IMG/VR virus record: IMGVR_UViG_3300036985_003617
Span: 1-47,723 of that record
DNA from: a virus
Reading direction: 5' to 3' (one strand)
Length of the DNA: 47,723 bases
A program made the translations under genes and the position numbers. Positions 6,723-13,617 of the stretch are shown here, one piece after another; positions within the stretch are counted from its first letter, which is position 1; the number at the start of each line of letters is the position of its first letter. The notes beneath the pieces were generated by a model, which was not told the origin of the DNA, searched no databases, and worked only from the letters and a program-made list of their open reading frames with translations.

Positions 6723-7184
6723 GTGAGCACCATCCTCGGCGTCGACCCTGGCGAAACCACGGGCTGGGCTGTCTACAACACGCTGTCGCGACGAGTGGAG
6801 CAGAGCGGGCAGTTCGCTACCTACCTGCTGCCGCTGATCGCGGCGTCCCTCGCCGATGCATGTGATCGCATCGTGATCGAGAGGCCGGTCGCTCACGGGC
6901 CTACTCGACCCCAGGTCGTTGAGTGCGCCTGGATCGCTGGGCGGCTGATCGAGCGGCTTGGCAGGAGGTGTGAGGAGCGGACTCGACTCGACGTCAAGAA
7001 GGCACTCACCGCCGCAACCCATGGCGAAGTTGTGGTACGCAACGACGCGACTGCGTGGGCTGCGCTGCTGCTGCTGCATGGCGGTGCCGCCGACGCGAAG
7101 AAGAATGGACCGTTGCACGGAGTCAGGGCGCACGAACGCGCCGCTCTGGCTGTTGCTTACGCGCTGCACTGCGAGGTCAAATGA
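6723..7184 (+). CDS. RuvC-like Holliday junction resolvase (variant catalytic site)
   Basis: This encodes 153 residues from GTG 6723. RNase H-fold hallmarks: ILGVDPGETTGWAV with Asp8, and IVIERPVAHG with Glu53. The C-terminal motif reads VRAHERAALAVAYAL: His137-Glu138 are present, but the position where RuvC-type proteins usually have the final Asp (H-x-x-D) is Ala140, so either Glu138 substitutes or activity is altered. This is the second junction-resolving enzyme in the window besides RusA. The next gene starts within its stop codon (ATGA). Confidence 0.75.
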   Translation: MSTILGVDPGETTGWAVYNTLSRRVEQSGQFATYLLPLIAASLADACDRIVIERPVAHGPTRPQVVECAWIAGRLIERLGRRCEERTRLDVKKALTAATHGEVVVRNDATAWAALLLLHGGAADAKKNGPLHGVRAHERAALAVAYALHCEVK

Positions 7185-7447
7185 ACTCAGACCTAAACGT
7201 CGCGACTCGCAGGCTGCTGCAAGTCGTTCTCGACATGCTGAAAAACCCTCTCTACGCGCATGCGATGGCCGAGCGCGAGGAGAAGCAGAAGGCCGGTGAG
7301 CGCGTCTATGACCCTCCATCGCTCTACCGAGTCGAAGGCATCGCGGTCGAAGCAGCCGTGCGCGCGGCGCATGAGGCGCAGCAGATGCTGTTTGAGGCCG
7401 CGTGCCGAGAGGAGACTGTCTCGAACGGTGGATCATCCAATGGTTAG
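7181..7447 (+). CDS. Small hypothetical protein
   Basis: This encodes 88 residues from the ATG at 7181, overlapping the RuvC-like stop. It is helical and charged (MLKNPLYAHAMAEREEKQKA), with a Gly/Ser tail NGGSSNG. No domain is recognised. Its stop lies inside the start region of the following secreted-protein gene. Confidence 0.65.
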   Translation: MNSDLNVATRRLLQVVLDMLKNPLYAHAMAEREEKQKAGERVYDPPSLYRVEGIAVEAAVRAAHEAQQMLFEAACREETVSNGGSSNG

Positions 7448-8036
7448 ACTCCTGCCCATCCTGTTGCTCGCCTGCGCCCAGCCCCCGCTCGCCGCCCCCG
7501 CGCCGATGCCGTGGAGCGCCGCTGTGGCCACGACCGTCGAGGAGGCTCTCGCGCCATCGATCCTCCGCGACCTGTTCGCCTACGCGGTTCCGACGCCTCC
7601 CGAGCGCGGCGTGGTGCGCGCAATCAACGGCTCTAGCTGCGTGTGGGCTGGCGCGACGCCGGTCGCGTGGCCTGCTCGGCACGAGCCTCGCGTGGGTCGC
7701 CAAACCGAAATCACATGGACGCTCGGCGTCACCTCACCAGCCGCGCCCTACGCGGCCTCAGTGCTCGCCTCGCTGCGCCCGCTGACGACGCCGATCGCGC
7801 TGGGTGGCATGCCTGGTTGTGCCTTGTCGGTCCACCCCGACTTCGTGCTACTGCCCAACGTGCCGGGGTCGCTCCTAACCTGGAACGCGACCACGGGCGT
7901 GATGACGTTGCGCTGGACGCCTGCGGTGGGCATGGCGGGCACGTCGGTCTACCTGCAACTGCTCGTGGCGATCCCCTCGGCGAACGCGGCGGGGCACGTT
8001 GTGTCGCGAGCGATCGAGATTCACGTAGGAGCCTGA
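7440..8036 (+). CDS. Putative secreted or lipoprotein with beta-rich C-terminal domain
   Basis: This encodes 198 residues from the ATG at 7440. The N-terminus MVRLLPILLLACAQPPLAAP is a short signal peptide with LLAC, a possible lipobox, so export or lipidation is likely. The rest is Pro/Ala/Thr-rich and beta-prone, ending MAGTSVYLQLLVAIPSANAA and onward. The last 35 codons are duplicated at 8411-8518. Compositionally it looks like a host-type exported protein. A lysis, superinfection-exclusion or surface function is possible but not demonstrated. Confidence 0.65.
   Translation: MVRLLPILLLACAQPPLAAPAPMPWSAAVATTVEEALAPSILRDLFAYAVPTPPERGVVRAINGSSCVWAGATPVAWPARHEPRVGRQTEITWTLGVTSPAAPYAASVLASLRPLTTPIALGGMPGCALSVHPDFVLLPNVPGSLLTWNATTGVMTLRWTPAVGMAGTSVYLQLLVAIPSANAAGHVVSRAIEIHVGA
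7929..8036 (+). repeat. About 108-bp coding repeat, copy 1
   Basis: This matches 8411-8518 (offset 482) with scattered differences, mainly at third codon positions. It encodes the C-terminal MAGTSVYLQLLVAIP module. Differences are mostly synonymous, so both copies have stayed under protein-level constraint or the duplication is recent. Confidence 0.85.
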
Positions 8037-8040
8037 ACCC

Positions 8041-8151
8041 ATGGAAAATGAACCCCTCACCGACGAAGATTGCTTCAAGGTTGTTGCGACCGTGGCAGTG
8101 GTGGCATGGCTGTTGTCGGTCATCATGCAGGGCAGGCAGGTGCTCGCGTGA
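8041..8151 (+). CDS. 36-residue single-span membrane protein
   Basis: MENEPLTDEDCFK is followed by a hydrophobic span VVATVAVVAWLLSVIM and a short tail GRQVLA. The stop overlaps the next GTG (GTGA). Small size and position next to another tiny membrane protein suggest a lysis-accessory or membrane-targeted role, but there is no family evidence. Confidence 0.55.
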   Translation: MENEPLTDEDCFKVVATVAVVAWLLSVIMQGRQVLA

Positions 8152-8330
8152 ATCTCCTCGTCCCTCTCTCTGTCTTCTACGTTACCACCGGCGTGACCTT
8201 CGCGGTGACTCACACGTTCCACGTGCTCGGCAGCGGCCACCGTAGCTCGACCGGCGGGTTCGGGTTGTTGTTGGACGCGGTGGTGCGCGCCGTGCTGTGG
8301 CCGGTCTTCCTGCGGGAGGCTCTCCGGTGA
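8148..8330 (+). CDS. 60-residue membrane protein
   Basis: GTG start at 8148, coupled to the previous stop. The first 24 residues (MNLLVPLSVFYVTTGVTFAV) form a membrane span, and a second moderately hydrophobic stretch (LLLDAVVRAVLWPVFL) lies near the C-terminus, so one or two spans are possible. Function is unknown. Confidence 0.55.
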   Translation: MNLLVPLSVFYVTTGVTFAVTHTFHVLGSGHRSSTGGFGLLLDAVVRAVLWPVFLREALR

Positions 8331-8518
8331 CAACACGAAGTCCTAGAGCACACGAGAGGCACGGGCCAACTCCAACGTTGTGGGTACCTGCTTCGGGCCA
8401 CACCGTCACCGGCATGGCTGGCACGTCGGTCTACCTGCAACTGTTGGTGGCGATCCCCGGTGCGAACGCTGCGGGGCACGTTGTCAGCCGCGCGATCGAG
8501 ATTCACGTCGGCGGGTGA
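8327..8518 (+). CDS. Truncated duplicate of the 7440-8036 C-terminal domain
   Basis: This encodes 63 residues from a GTG at 8327 coupled to the upstream stop. The N-terminal part is unrelated and basic (TTRSPRAHERHGPTPTLW). The last 35 residues copy the end of the 7440-8036 protein almost exactly (SANAA becomes GANAA, VGA becomes VGG). There is no signal peptide. It overlaps the opposing gene at 8503 by 16 bases. Confidence 0.55.
   Translation: MTTRSPRAHERHGPTPTLWVPASGHTVTGMAGTSVYLQLLVAIPGANAAGHVVSRAIEIHVGG
8411..8518 (+). repeat. About 108-bp coding repeat, copy 2
   Basis: Second copy of 7929-8036; see that entry. Confidence 0.85.
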
Positions 8519-8874
8519 AGGATCGCCTCGATGGCGAGGAGCTTGGCTTCCGCTGCCTCGGCTACGCCCACTGCCTCGCGGGGGCGCTTCATCAATCCGC
8601 TTCCATCTCGCTCCGCGCGCAGCTCCCTCACGACTTTTCTGAGGTCTTTGATTTCGAGGGCCAACACGATAGTGGCAGCGCGATCGGCCTCGTGGGTGGC
8701 CCGCTCCTGAGCCAAAGCCAACCAATCGATCCGCTGTGCCGCCGTCAGGCTTCCTCGCCGGTCGGTGTGGGGCACGCCAGCCGCGTCCAGTGCGTCGTCG
8801 ATGTCGCGGGACGGGGTGACGCTGCGAGGTAGTGGGTGCGGCAAAGAGGATGGGGCGCTGGAGTCTGAGTTCAT
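8503..8874 (-). CDS. Hypothetical protein with coiled-coil-prone helix
   Basis: This encodes 123 residues from the ATG at 8874 (a GTG at 8883 is possible). A Ser/Pro-rich N-terminus is followed by DALDAAGVPHTDRRGSLTAA and then QRIDWLALAQ, with a long charged helix after it. The segment aligns by eye with residues 98-126 of the late-operon protein at 17705-18169 (LDEAQVPTIDKSGSVLAAMT then AVERIRWLAG). Both may share an interaction domain. It is encoded alone, opposite to its neighbours. Confidence 0.6.
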   Translation of the reverse strand: MNSDSSAPSSLPHPLPRSVTPSRDIDDALDAAGVPHTDRRGSLTAAQRIDWLALAQERATHEADRAATIVLALEIKDLRKVVRELRAERDGSGLMKRPREAVGVAEAAEAKLLAIEAILHPPT

Positions 8875-8903
8875 GGCGGTCACGCTTTGTAGGGCTGGCC
8901 CCC

Positions 8904-8969
8904 TTGACGGTCAAGCGTGGATGTTGACCTCCGCTTACGCCAGCTTACAGTAAGCAACCAATGGCTTAC
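8904..8969 (+). promoter_or_regulatory. Operator/promoter region of the replication initiator gene
   Basis: It contains the palindrome TTGACGGTCAA (8904-8914), a TTGACC -35-like box (8924-8929) and TACAGT (8946-8951) 16 bases on. A perfect 13-base palindrome GCTTACAGTAAGC (8943-8955) overlaps that -10. Further GCTTAC copies lie at 8933-8938 and 8964-8969, the last inside the coding start. GTAAGC is also the repeat unit of the iteron array inside the gene, so the initiator may bind and repress here. Confidence 0.55.
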
Positions 8970-9812
8970 GGCAAAACTTTCGAGTCACTCTACACCGGAT
9001 CGATGGTCGGAGCGGGGCTCAACGTCTTCGGGGTCTGGAACTACTGCATCGCCTCCGCGAAGCCGCCGGGGTTCGTCGAGTTGAACCCGATCATCATGGC
9101 CACGATCTTCGGCTGTCCCGTCCAGGACGTCGAGGATGCGATCGTCAAGCTCTGCGAGCCCGATCCGCGCAGTCGATCTAAGGAGTGTGATGGACGCAGG
9201 TTAGTCAAGGAAGGTGAGTTCCTGTACTCGATCCCGACATGGGCGAAGTACAACGGAATCAAGAACGAAATCGAGCGGAGAGAGCAGAACCGGGAGGCTC
9301 AAAAGACGTGGCGGAATCGTCAGCGCGGCGTAAGCAATAGTAAGCAAGCGTCAGCAGGCGTAAGCAACATAAGCCGCGTAAGCGGAGTACCTTCTACATC
9401 TACATCTACATCTACATCTACGTCTCCGTACTCTGGAGAGGGGATGCAAGGGGAGATCCCGCCTTCCAAGCCTCCCGAGTTACCGCCGGACTTCTTGGAG
9501 TTCTGGGACGCCTACGGCAAGAAGGGCTCGCGCCGGGAATCGCTGGCCAGTTGGACCAAGCTCAAGCCGAATCCTGAACTAGCCGCCGAGGTCATCGCCG
9601 CCGCAAAGAAGTACCGGGCCGCTCATACTGACGATCCCCAATTCCAGAAGGACGGGCAACGGTGGCTCAAAAACGAGGGCTGGAATGACGAGATCGTGCC
9701 CCGCAAGGACGATACCAAGCGCACCGGCATCTGGGCGCAAGACTACTCCCCCGAAAACTACGCCACCAAAGGCCAGATCGACGAGTACGGCTTTCCCGTG
9801 AGTAACCCATGA
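8961..9812 (+). CDS. Phage replication initiator, lambda O-like in organisation
   Basis: This encodes 283 residues. The N-terminal 110 residues (MAYGKTFESLYTGSMVGAG; VWNYCIASA; LNPIIMATIFGCP VQDVEDAIVKL; EGEFLYSIPTWAKY) have the winged-helix pattern of phage replication and DnaD-like initiators. A linker rich in Ser/Thr (VSNSKQASAGVSNISRVSGV then alternating STSTSTSTST) is followed by a C-terminal domain with FLEFWDAYGKKGSRRESLAS and FQKDGQRWLKNEGW, a pattern common in phage initiators that contact the helicase loader. The linker DNA carries a phased iteron array. The DnaC-like gene follows with a four-base overlap, matching the O-P arrangement. Confidence 0.78.
   Translation: MAYGKTFESLYTGSMVGAGLNVFGVWNYCIASAKPPGFVELNPIIMATIFGCPVQDVEDAIVKLCEPDPRSRSKECDGRRLVKEGEFLYSIPTWAKYNGIKNEIERREQNREAQKTWRNRQRGVSNSKQASAGVSNISRVSGVPSTSTSTSTSTSPYSGEGMQGEIPPSKPPELPPDFLEFWDAYGKKGSRRESLASWTKLKPNPELAAEVIAAAKKYRAAHTDDPQFQKDGQRWLKNEGWNDEIVPRKDDTKRTGIWAQDYSPENYATKGQIDEYGFPVSNP
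9330..9422 (+). other. Putative replication origin (iterons plus hexamer array) inside the initiator gene
   Basis: Six GTAAGC-type units start at 9330, 9340, 9350 (GTCAGC), 9360, 9369 (ATAAGC) and 9378, that is, every 9-10 bases or about one helical turn. Directly after them come five tandem hexamers TCTACA (last one TCTACG) at 9393-9422, much less GC-rich than the surroundings and a plausible unwinding element. This matches the lambda design of origin iterons in the middle of gene O followed by an AT-richer stretch. Confidence 0.6.
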
Positions 9813-10642
9813 ACGAACCCATCGAAGCGATTCTCAGGCAGCACGTCATCACCGACCGCCGAGAGGGCACCTGTGCAGACCACGGGGCTTTCGAGCAAGT
9901 CCAGTGGTCGATGCAGCCAGCGTCCCACGCCCCCATGTGCAAGCCGTTCTGGAGCAAGTGCCCGACTTGCGACGCGGCGATCCAAGCCGAGCAGGACAAG
10001 ACCAACCCGGCCAAGTCCCAGGAGGCACGGGATCGCGCCCACGCCAACCGCATGCGCGACTGCAACATCCCCGAACGCTTTCACAAGTCCACCGTGTGGA
10101 ACTGGCAGCACGGCATCCCGCAGCAAGGGCACGTCTGGCACTGGGCTAGCGACTACTGCAACGCCTTCGCTCTCGCCATCGAGAGCGGTCGGTCAGCAGC
10201 CTTCTTCGGTGCCCCAGGAACTGGCAAAACACACCTGGCATGCGGGATGCTGGCTCACATCTCCGAGAAGGGCGGGACCGCGTGGTACACGACCGTCATG
10301 GATGCACTCTCGCGAATCAAGGACACCTACCACCGCAGCTCTGCCGAGACGGAGGCTCAGGTCGTCAACCAGCTATCCACCGTCGACCTGCTCGTGATCG
10401 ACGAGGTAGGGCGCACCCTCGACACCAACTACGAGAGCGCGCAGTTTTTCCGCCTGATGGACATTCGCTACCGGCACCTCAAGCCGACCATCCTCATCAG
10501 CAACCTCAACCGCGAGAAGTTGTGTGCCTACCTGACGGAGCCAGTTGTGGACCGGATACGCGAAGCGGGTGGCGCGTTGCTGTCGTTCGATTGGGCGAGC
10601 CAGCGCCGAACCAGGCGGGCCGATCCCGAGGGGGACTCGTGA
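9809..10642 (+). CDS. DnaC-like AAA+ helicase loader
   Basis: This encodes 277 residues. An N-terminal Cys-rich region (CADHG...CKPFWSKCPTCDAAI) suggests a zinc knuckle. The AAA+ core has Walker A GAPGTGKT (residues 134-141) and Walker B LLVIDEVG with D198-E199, followed by TILISNLNREKL (sensor I-type Asn) and VVDRIREAGGALLSFDW, typical of DnaC/IstB-family ATPases. It is expected to load the host replicative helicase at the origin together with the upstream initiator. No phage helicase or polymerase is recognised in the window, consistent with use of the host replisome. Confidence 0.88.
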   Translation: MNEPIEAILRQHVITDRREGTCADHGAFEQVQWSMQPASHAPMCKPFWSKCPTCDAAIQAEQDKTNPAKSQEARDRAHANRMRDCNIPERFHKSTVWNWQHGIPQQGHVWHWASDYCNAFALAIESGRSAAFFGAPGTGKTHLACGMLAHISEKGGTAWYTTVMDALSRIKDTYHRSSAETEAQVVNQLSTVDLLVIDEVGRTLDTNYESAQFFRLMDIRYRHLKPTILISNLNREKLCAYLTEPVVDRIREAGGALLSFDWASQRRTRRADPEGDS

Positions 10643-10803
10643 GGGCGTCACCAGGGAGAGCCTCATTAGCGGCCCTAGCGCCTCGCCAGATCGACGATCG
10701 CGCCGGGATCGACTCCTGGCATGCGTCGCGCTGGATCATCGATACAGCGACCTATGGCGCAATCGTCGTGGCCGCTGCGGCATCGACCTTAGCCGCAAAG
10801 TGA
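10639..10803 (+). CDS. 54-residue putative membrane protein
   Basis: GTG start at 10639 inside the helicase-loader stop (GTGA). A basic N-terminal half is followed by a hydrophobic C-terminal segment TYGAIVVAAAASTLAA, a possible membrane anchor. It is the last gene of the rightward replication block and ends eight bases before the opposing gene. The short hairpin-like stretch at 10800-10815 between them is too weak to call a terminator. Confidence 0.5.
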   Translation: MRASPGRASLAALAPRQIDDRAGIDSWHASRWIIDTATYGAIVVAAAASTLAAK

Positions 10804-10811
10804 CTCCGAGG

Positions 10812-11366
10812 TCACGGACGGTAGGCGCGGCTGGCCGCGAGCACAAGCCACTCGGCGAACGCGGGCGGGGTGAGCCGCCGCTGCACCTTCGATAGCATCT
10901 CACACCAGCCCCGCACTTGGCGCCCGGTGCGCAGCAACGGCGGCGGCGGTGGGGCGGGCATTCTCGGCGGCATCAGCGGCAGGTCGCAACCCACGACGTA
11001 GAGCCACGTGCGTTTCTCGGCGCGGTGGCCCCAATCGATCTGCCGCACCTCAATCGAGTAGCCGCCAAATGCGTCGGCTTTCTCTCCTGGCTTGGGCAGT
11101 CCGCAATGCGCCCACAACTTGCTGTCGCGAGGCGACTCAAGCACTCCGCCCCACCGCCGCACCTGAGCAACCGCGATTGGGCCGGTGTGGCCGTCGTCTT
11201 TGCACCTCTGATGGTACCGGCCCCAATGGCCACACGGCGGGTGAGCAATCACCGGCCAAGGCCCAGCGTACTGCGTTGCATCACGTTCCTCGCCCCAGCA
11301 ATCGACGCCGGGGATGCGCGGATACGGGCCGTGCTTGCAGTCGACGTAGAGCGCGGCGACGGTCAC
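10812..11366 (-). CDS. Phage protein with PPCGHWG motif, methyltransferase-like
   Basis: This encodes 184 residues from a GTG at 11366 coupled to the upstream stop. It contains ALYVDCKHGPYPRIPGVDCW, then VIAHPPCGHWGRYHQRCKDD and RWGGVLESPRDSKLWAHCGL. The HPPCGHWG segment resembles the PPC catalytic motif of DNA cytosine methyltransferases, and such proteins recur in phages. The SAM-binding and target-recognition motifs of a full C5 methyltransferase are not obvious and the length is short. The role may be structural or non-canonical modification. The gene is the last of the leftward accessory operon. Confidence 0.6.
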   Translation of the reverse strand: MTVAALYVDCKHGPYPRIPGVDCWGEERDATQYAGPWPVIAHPPCGHWGRYHQRCKDDGHTGPIAVAQVRRWGGVLESPRDSKLWAHCGLPKPGEKADAFGGYSIEVRQIDWGHRAEKRTWLYVVGCDLPLMPPRMPAPPPPPLLRTGRQVRGWCEMLSKVQRRLTPPAFAEWLVLAASRAYRP

Positions 11367-11671
11367 ACCCGCCACCCCGCGCTTTCGTAGAGCGCAAGCG
11401 ACAACGCGCCAAAGCCGAGCCATTCCATTGTGTCTTGCCGATTGGAGAACACGGCGAACTTGGTGCGCAGCTTGTCGGGCCGTGACGTCGTGCGCTGCGC
11501 AACGAAGCGGCCCTCGCTCGTGCGGTAGAGATCCAGCGCCGTATACCACTCGGCTTTGTCGTCGGTGCCGTCGCGACTCGTCGCCGTGCCGAGAAGCCAG
11601 CCGCGAAACGGCAATTCCTTGCGCCCGTCCGAGACAACAAAGTCGCATGCCTCTTGCAGGTGGTGATTCAC
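11363..11671 (-). CDS. Hypothetical protein
   Basis: This encodes 102 residues from a GTG at 11671 (GTGA overlap). The sequence is mixed, with FRGWLLGTATSRDGTDDKAE then WYTALDLYRTSEGRFVAQR, suggesting a small alpha/beta domain. No family is recognised. It is coupled to both neighbours in the accessory operon. Confidence 0.65.
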   Translation of the reverse strand: MNHHLQEACDFVVSDGRKELPFRGWLLGTATSRDGTDDKAEWYTALDLYRTSEGRFVAQRTTSRPDKLRTKFAVFSNRQDTMEWLGFGALSLALYESAGWRV

Positions 11672-12408
11672 GACGCCACCAGCCTATTTTCAATCAGGTC
11701 GCATAGGGCGGTTGCGTTGGACGCGTAGGCCGCGTTGGCCGCGTAGGACGCGTTGGCCGCGTTGGCCGCGTTGGCCGCCGCGTAGGCCGCCGCGTTGGCC
11801 GCGTTGGCCGCCGCGTAGGCCGCCGCGTTGGACGCGTTGGCCGCCGCGTAGGCCGCTTTGGCCGCCGCGTAGGCCGCCGCGTTGGACGCGTAGGCCGCCG
11901 CGTAGGCCGCCGCGTAGGCCGCGTTGGCCGCCGCGTAGGCCGCGTTGGCCGCGTTGGCCGCCGCGTGCAGGTCGCCATCGCCTCGCAGCGCGGCAACCAC
12001 TTGGGCGCACGCCGCTGCCACGGCGGGCCAATAGCTCGCGCCCTCACACACGGCCCGCGCATTCTCCGCCGCTCGCTCCACGGTGCCGACTAGCCACTCA
12101 CTTCGCAGCGTGCCATCGTTCACCACCTCACCCCATCGCGGGTGTGACAGTTGCGCCCCTAGGCGCTTCCCCCACGCCAACGCGGCGGCTGGCGTCTGGC
12201 CGTCGAATAGACCGACCACGACGTGCGCTAGCCACTCCGGCATCAGCCACGCTGGACAATTCGCGGCGTCGTTGATGCCTGCTGCGGCGCCGAGCCAACA
12301 GGCGACTCTGCGCCCGTCCATTGTGCCGTTCCATTCGTGCTGCACGAGCCGCCCTTCGGCGGCGAATGCCAGCACTCGGCGGCTGGCTTCCAGAAAATTA
12401 CTTTGCAT
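11668..12408 (-). CDS. Alanine-rich repeat protein (AAYAAAN tandem repeats)
   Basis: This encodes 246 residues from the ATG at 12408. The N-terminal 150 residues are an ordinary globular sequence (ACWLGAAAGINDAANCPAWL; EWLAHVVVGLFDG; LRSEWLVGTVERAAENAR). Residues about 150-235 are almost pure alternations of Ala with Tyr, Asn and Ser (AAYAAANAAYAAAYAAAYAS), followed by a short tail CDLIENRLVAS. The DNA repeat makes length changes by slippage likely. Putative immunity-type and phage proteins with similar Ala-Tyr-Asn tracts exist as I recall. Function is unknown. Confidence 0.65.
   Translation of the reverse strand: MQSNFLEASRRVLAFAAEGRLVQHEWNGTMDGRRVACWLGAAAGINDAANCPAWLMPEWLAHVVVGLFDGQTPAAALAWGKRLGAQLSHPRWGEVVNDGTLRSEWLVGTVERAAENARAVCEGASYWPAVAAACAQVVAALRGDGDLHAAANAANAAYAAANAAYAAAYAAAYASNAAAYAAAKAAYAAANASNAAAYAAANAANAAAYAAANAANAANASYAANAAYASNATALCDLIENRLVAS
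11703..11965. repeat. Tandem repeat of GCGTTGGCC/GCGTAGGCC units
   Basis: About 260 bp of short repeats (read on the plus strand as gttggccgc, gtaggccgc and gttggacgc in varying order, in 3-base register). They encode the Ala/Tyr/Asn/Ser tract of the 11668-12408 protein. The reading frame is preserved throughout. Confidence 0.9.
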
Positions 12409-12529
12409 TTGTGTAACCGTTGCGCCTTTGCGCGATCGAGAGAAGCAGGAGCGCCAGTTCGCGCGCCTCCGGAAAGAGAAGCCCCCTAGCCAACAAGGCG
12501 CGGAGGAGGGTTCGTTGGGCGTCGGTCAT
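12398..12529 (-). CDS. 43-residue hypothetical protein
   Basis: MTDAQRTLLRALLARGLLFP with a leucine-rich second half (EARELALLLLSIAQRR). The ATG at 12529 overlaps the upstream TGA (ATGA) and the 3' end overlaps the next start by 11 bases, so it fits the operon. It could be an amphipathic or membrane-associated peptide. Confidence 0.5.
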   Translation of the reverse strand: MTDAQRTLLRALLARGLLFPEARELALLLLSIAQRRNGYTNAK

Positions 12530-12660
12530 TGGATGGCCTCACTCACAACCAATACGAGGTTGGCTAGCGCCTGCTGGATCGTCTTGCCGCGCTTGGAAAT
12601 AGGCGCTACCCAGCCAAGCGCCACCGCAGCCTTCTCGTCCAATTCGAGCGAGGGGGTCAC
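12526..12660 (-). CDS. 44-residue hypothetical protein
   Basis: The GTG at 12660 overlaps the upstream stop (GTGA) and the stop overlaps the next ATG. The sequence TPSLELDEKAAVALGWVAPI then SKRGKTIQQALANLVLVVSE is protein-like. No family is recognised. Confidence 0.5.
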   Translation of the reverse strand: MTPSLELDEKAAVALGWVAPISKRGKTIQQALANLVLVVSEAIQ

Positions 12661-12797
12661 GTTGCGCACCCGCGAGCAATCACGCACGCCAGCACCGCAC
12701 CGATAGCGCAGAGAGTCCAGAACACCGCAGACGCACTCTCGCGCACTTCGCGCGAGCTGCGGCCTTGGCCGCCGCCTACCAAGGGCGGGCGGCTCAT
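12657..12797 (-). CDS. 46-residue single-span membrane protein
   Basis: The ATG at 12797 overlaps the upstream stop (ATGA). A basic N-terminus (MSRPPLVGGGQGRSSREVRE) is followed by a hydrophobic span AVFWTLCAIGAVLACVI. Positive-inside topology would leave the N-terminus in the cytoplasm. The longer open frame upstream of this ATG runs inside the 12794-13519 gene and is rejected. Confidence 0.55.
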   Translation of the reverse strand: MSRPPLVGGGQGRSSREVRESASAVFWTLCAIGAVLACVIARGCAT

Positions 12798-13519
12798 GGC
12801 GTCACCCATTGGAAGCCACACGATTCCATCGCGGCGCGAAACCGCGCGAGCAAGGCGGGCAAGCGTGCGGCGAGCTGCTCGCGCAACACTGTCGGATCGG
12901 CGCATAGATCTTCGTCGGTGGCTTCCGGCCACACTGCGGCATTGCGTGCGGCGGCAAGGTTGCGTTCCTTGCCTTCCCCGATCGTGTGCCACGGGAACCA
13001 TCGAAGGGTGAAGGTGCCTTCCGGTCGCTCCGCTGCGTCGCAAGACTCATGGCGGCCAGGGAGGTCCGCGCCGAAGTTCGTGCCGTCGTCCCCCTTCAAC
13101 TGCCAGCAAGGTAGGCCAGTTCGCCCGTTGCGAAGCTGCCGACGCTCGCCCTTGAGCAGCCCCCAATGGTCGCGATTGCTGGCGTGAAAGACCGTGTTAG
13201 CGGCGTAGTGACTCGGGCCATCGGTCGAACAAAGGTGCCACTGAAGCAGCGGCGCAAGGCGCGGGAAGTGCTCGGCGATCTCGCCGTGAATGCAGCCGCC
13301 CGTGTCATCGTCGTGTGCGCCTTTGACGCGAATACTTGCCGTTGCCGAGAACGTCTGGTGCCCGTTCCTGCAGCTATCGTCGAACCGCAGAGCGACGGTG
13401 ATAGCGGCTTGCTTGCCGTGCCAGTTGATGTTTTTGCTGGCGGTCCAGCGTTGGTGAGTCTGCGGCGTGTCGAGGGCGAGAACGCCCGCGTAGAGCGAGC
13501 ATGGATCGTTGTCGTTCAT
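12794..13519 (-). CDS. Conserved phage hypothetical protein
   Basis: This encodes 241 residues from the ATG at 13519. Notable segments are SCRNGHQTFSATASIRVKGA, GGCIHGEIAEHFPRLAPLLQ, WHLCSTDGPSHYAANTVFHA and RDHWGLLKGERRQLRNGRTG. I recall this GP-x-HY-x-ANT and WGL-kGE-rxLxNG pattern from a widespread but unnamed group of phage proteins (unverified). Conserved His and Cys residues could bind metal. Function is unknown. Confidence 0.7.
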   Translation of the reverse strand: MNDNDPCSLYAGVLALDTPQTHQRWTASKNINWHGKQAAITVALRFDDSCRNGHQTFSATASIRVKGAHDDDTGGCIHGEIAEHFPRLAPLLQWHLCSTDGPSHYAANTVFHASNRDHWGLLKGERRQLRNGRTGLPCWQLKGDDGTNFGADLPGRHESCDAAERPEGTFTLRWFPWHTIGEGKERNLAAARNAAVWPEATDEDLCADPTVLREQLAARLPALLARFRAAMESCGFQWVTP

Positions 13520-13617
13520 CTTGTAACGTGGCCCGGTATCGTCGGGAATCGCCGCGCGCTTGACACTCCGCGCGGTGAGCTATGGATGCCGGGTTCGGAC
13601 GCCACCCGGCGGGACGG

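Noticed and set aside
10800-10815. A terminator between the convergent genes at 10803 and 10812.
   Set aside because: Only a 5-bp imperfect stem and no T-run.
11703-11965. A CRISPR-like array.
   Set aside because: The repeats are 9-12 bases, contiguous, in codon register and without spacers; they encode an Ala-rich tract.
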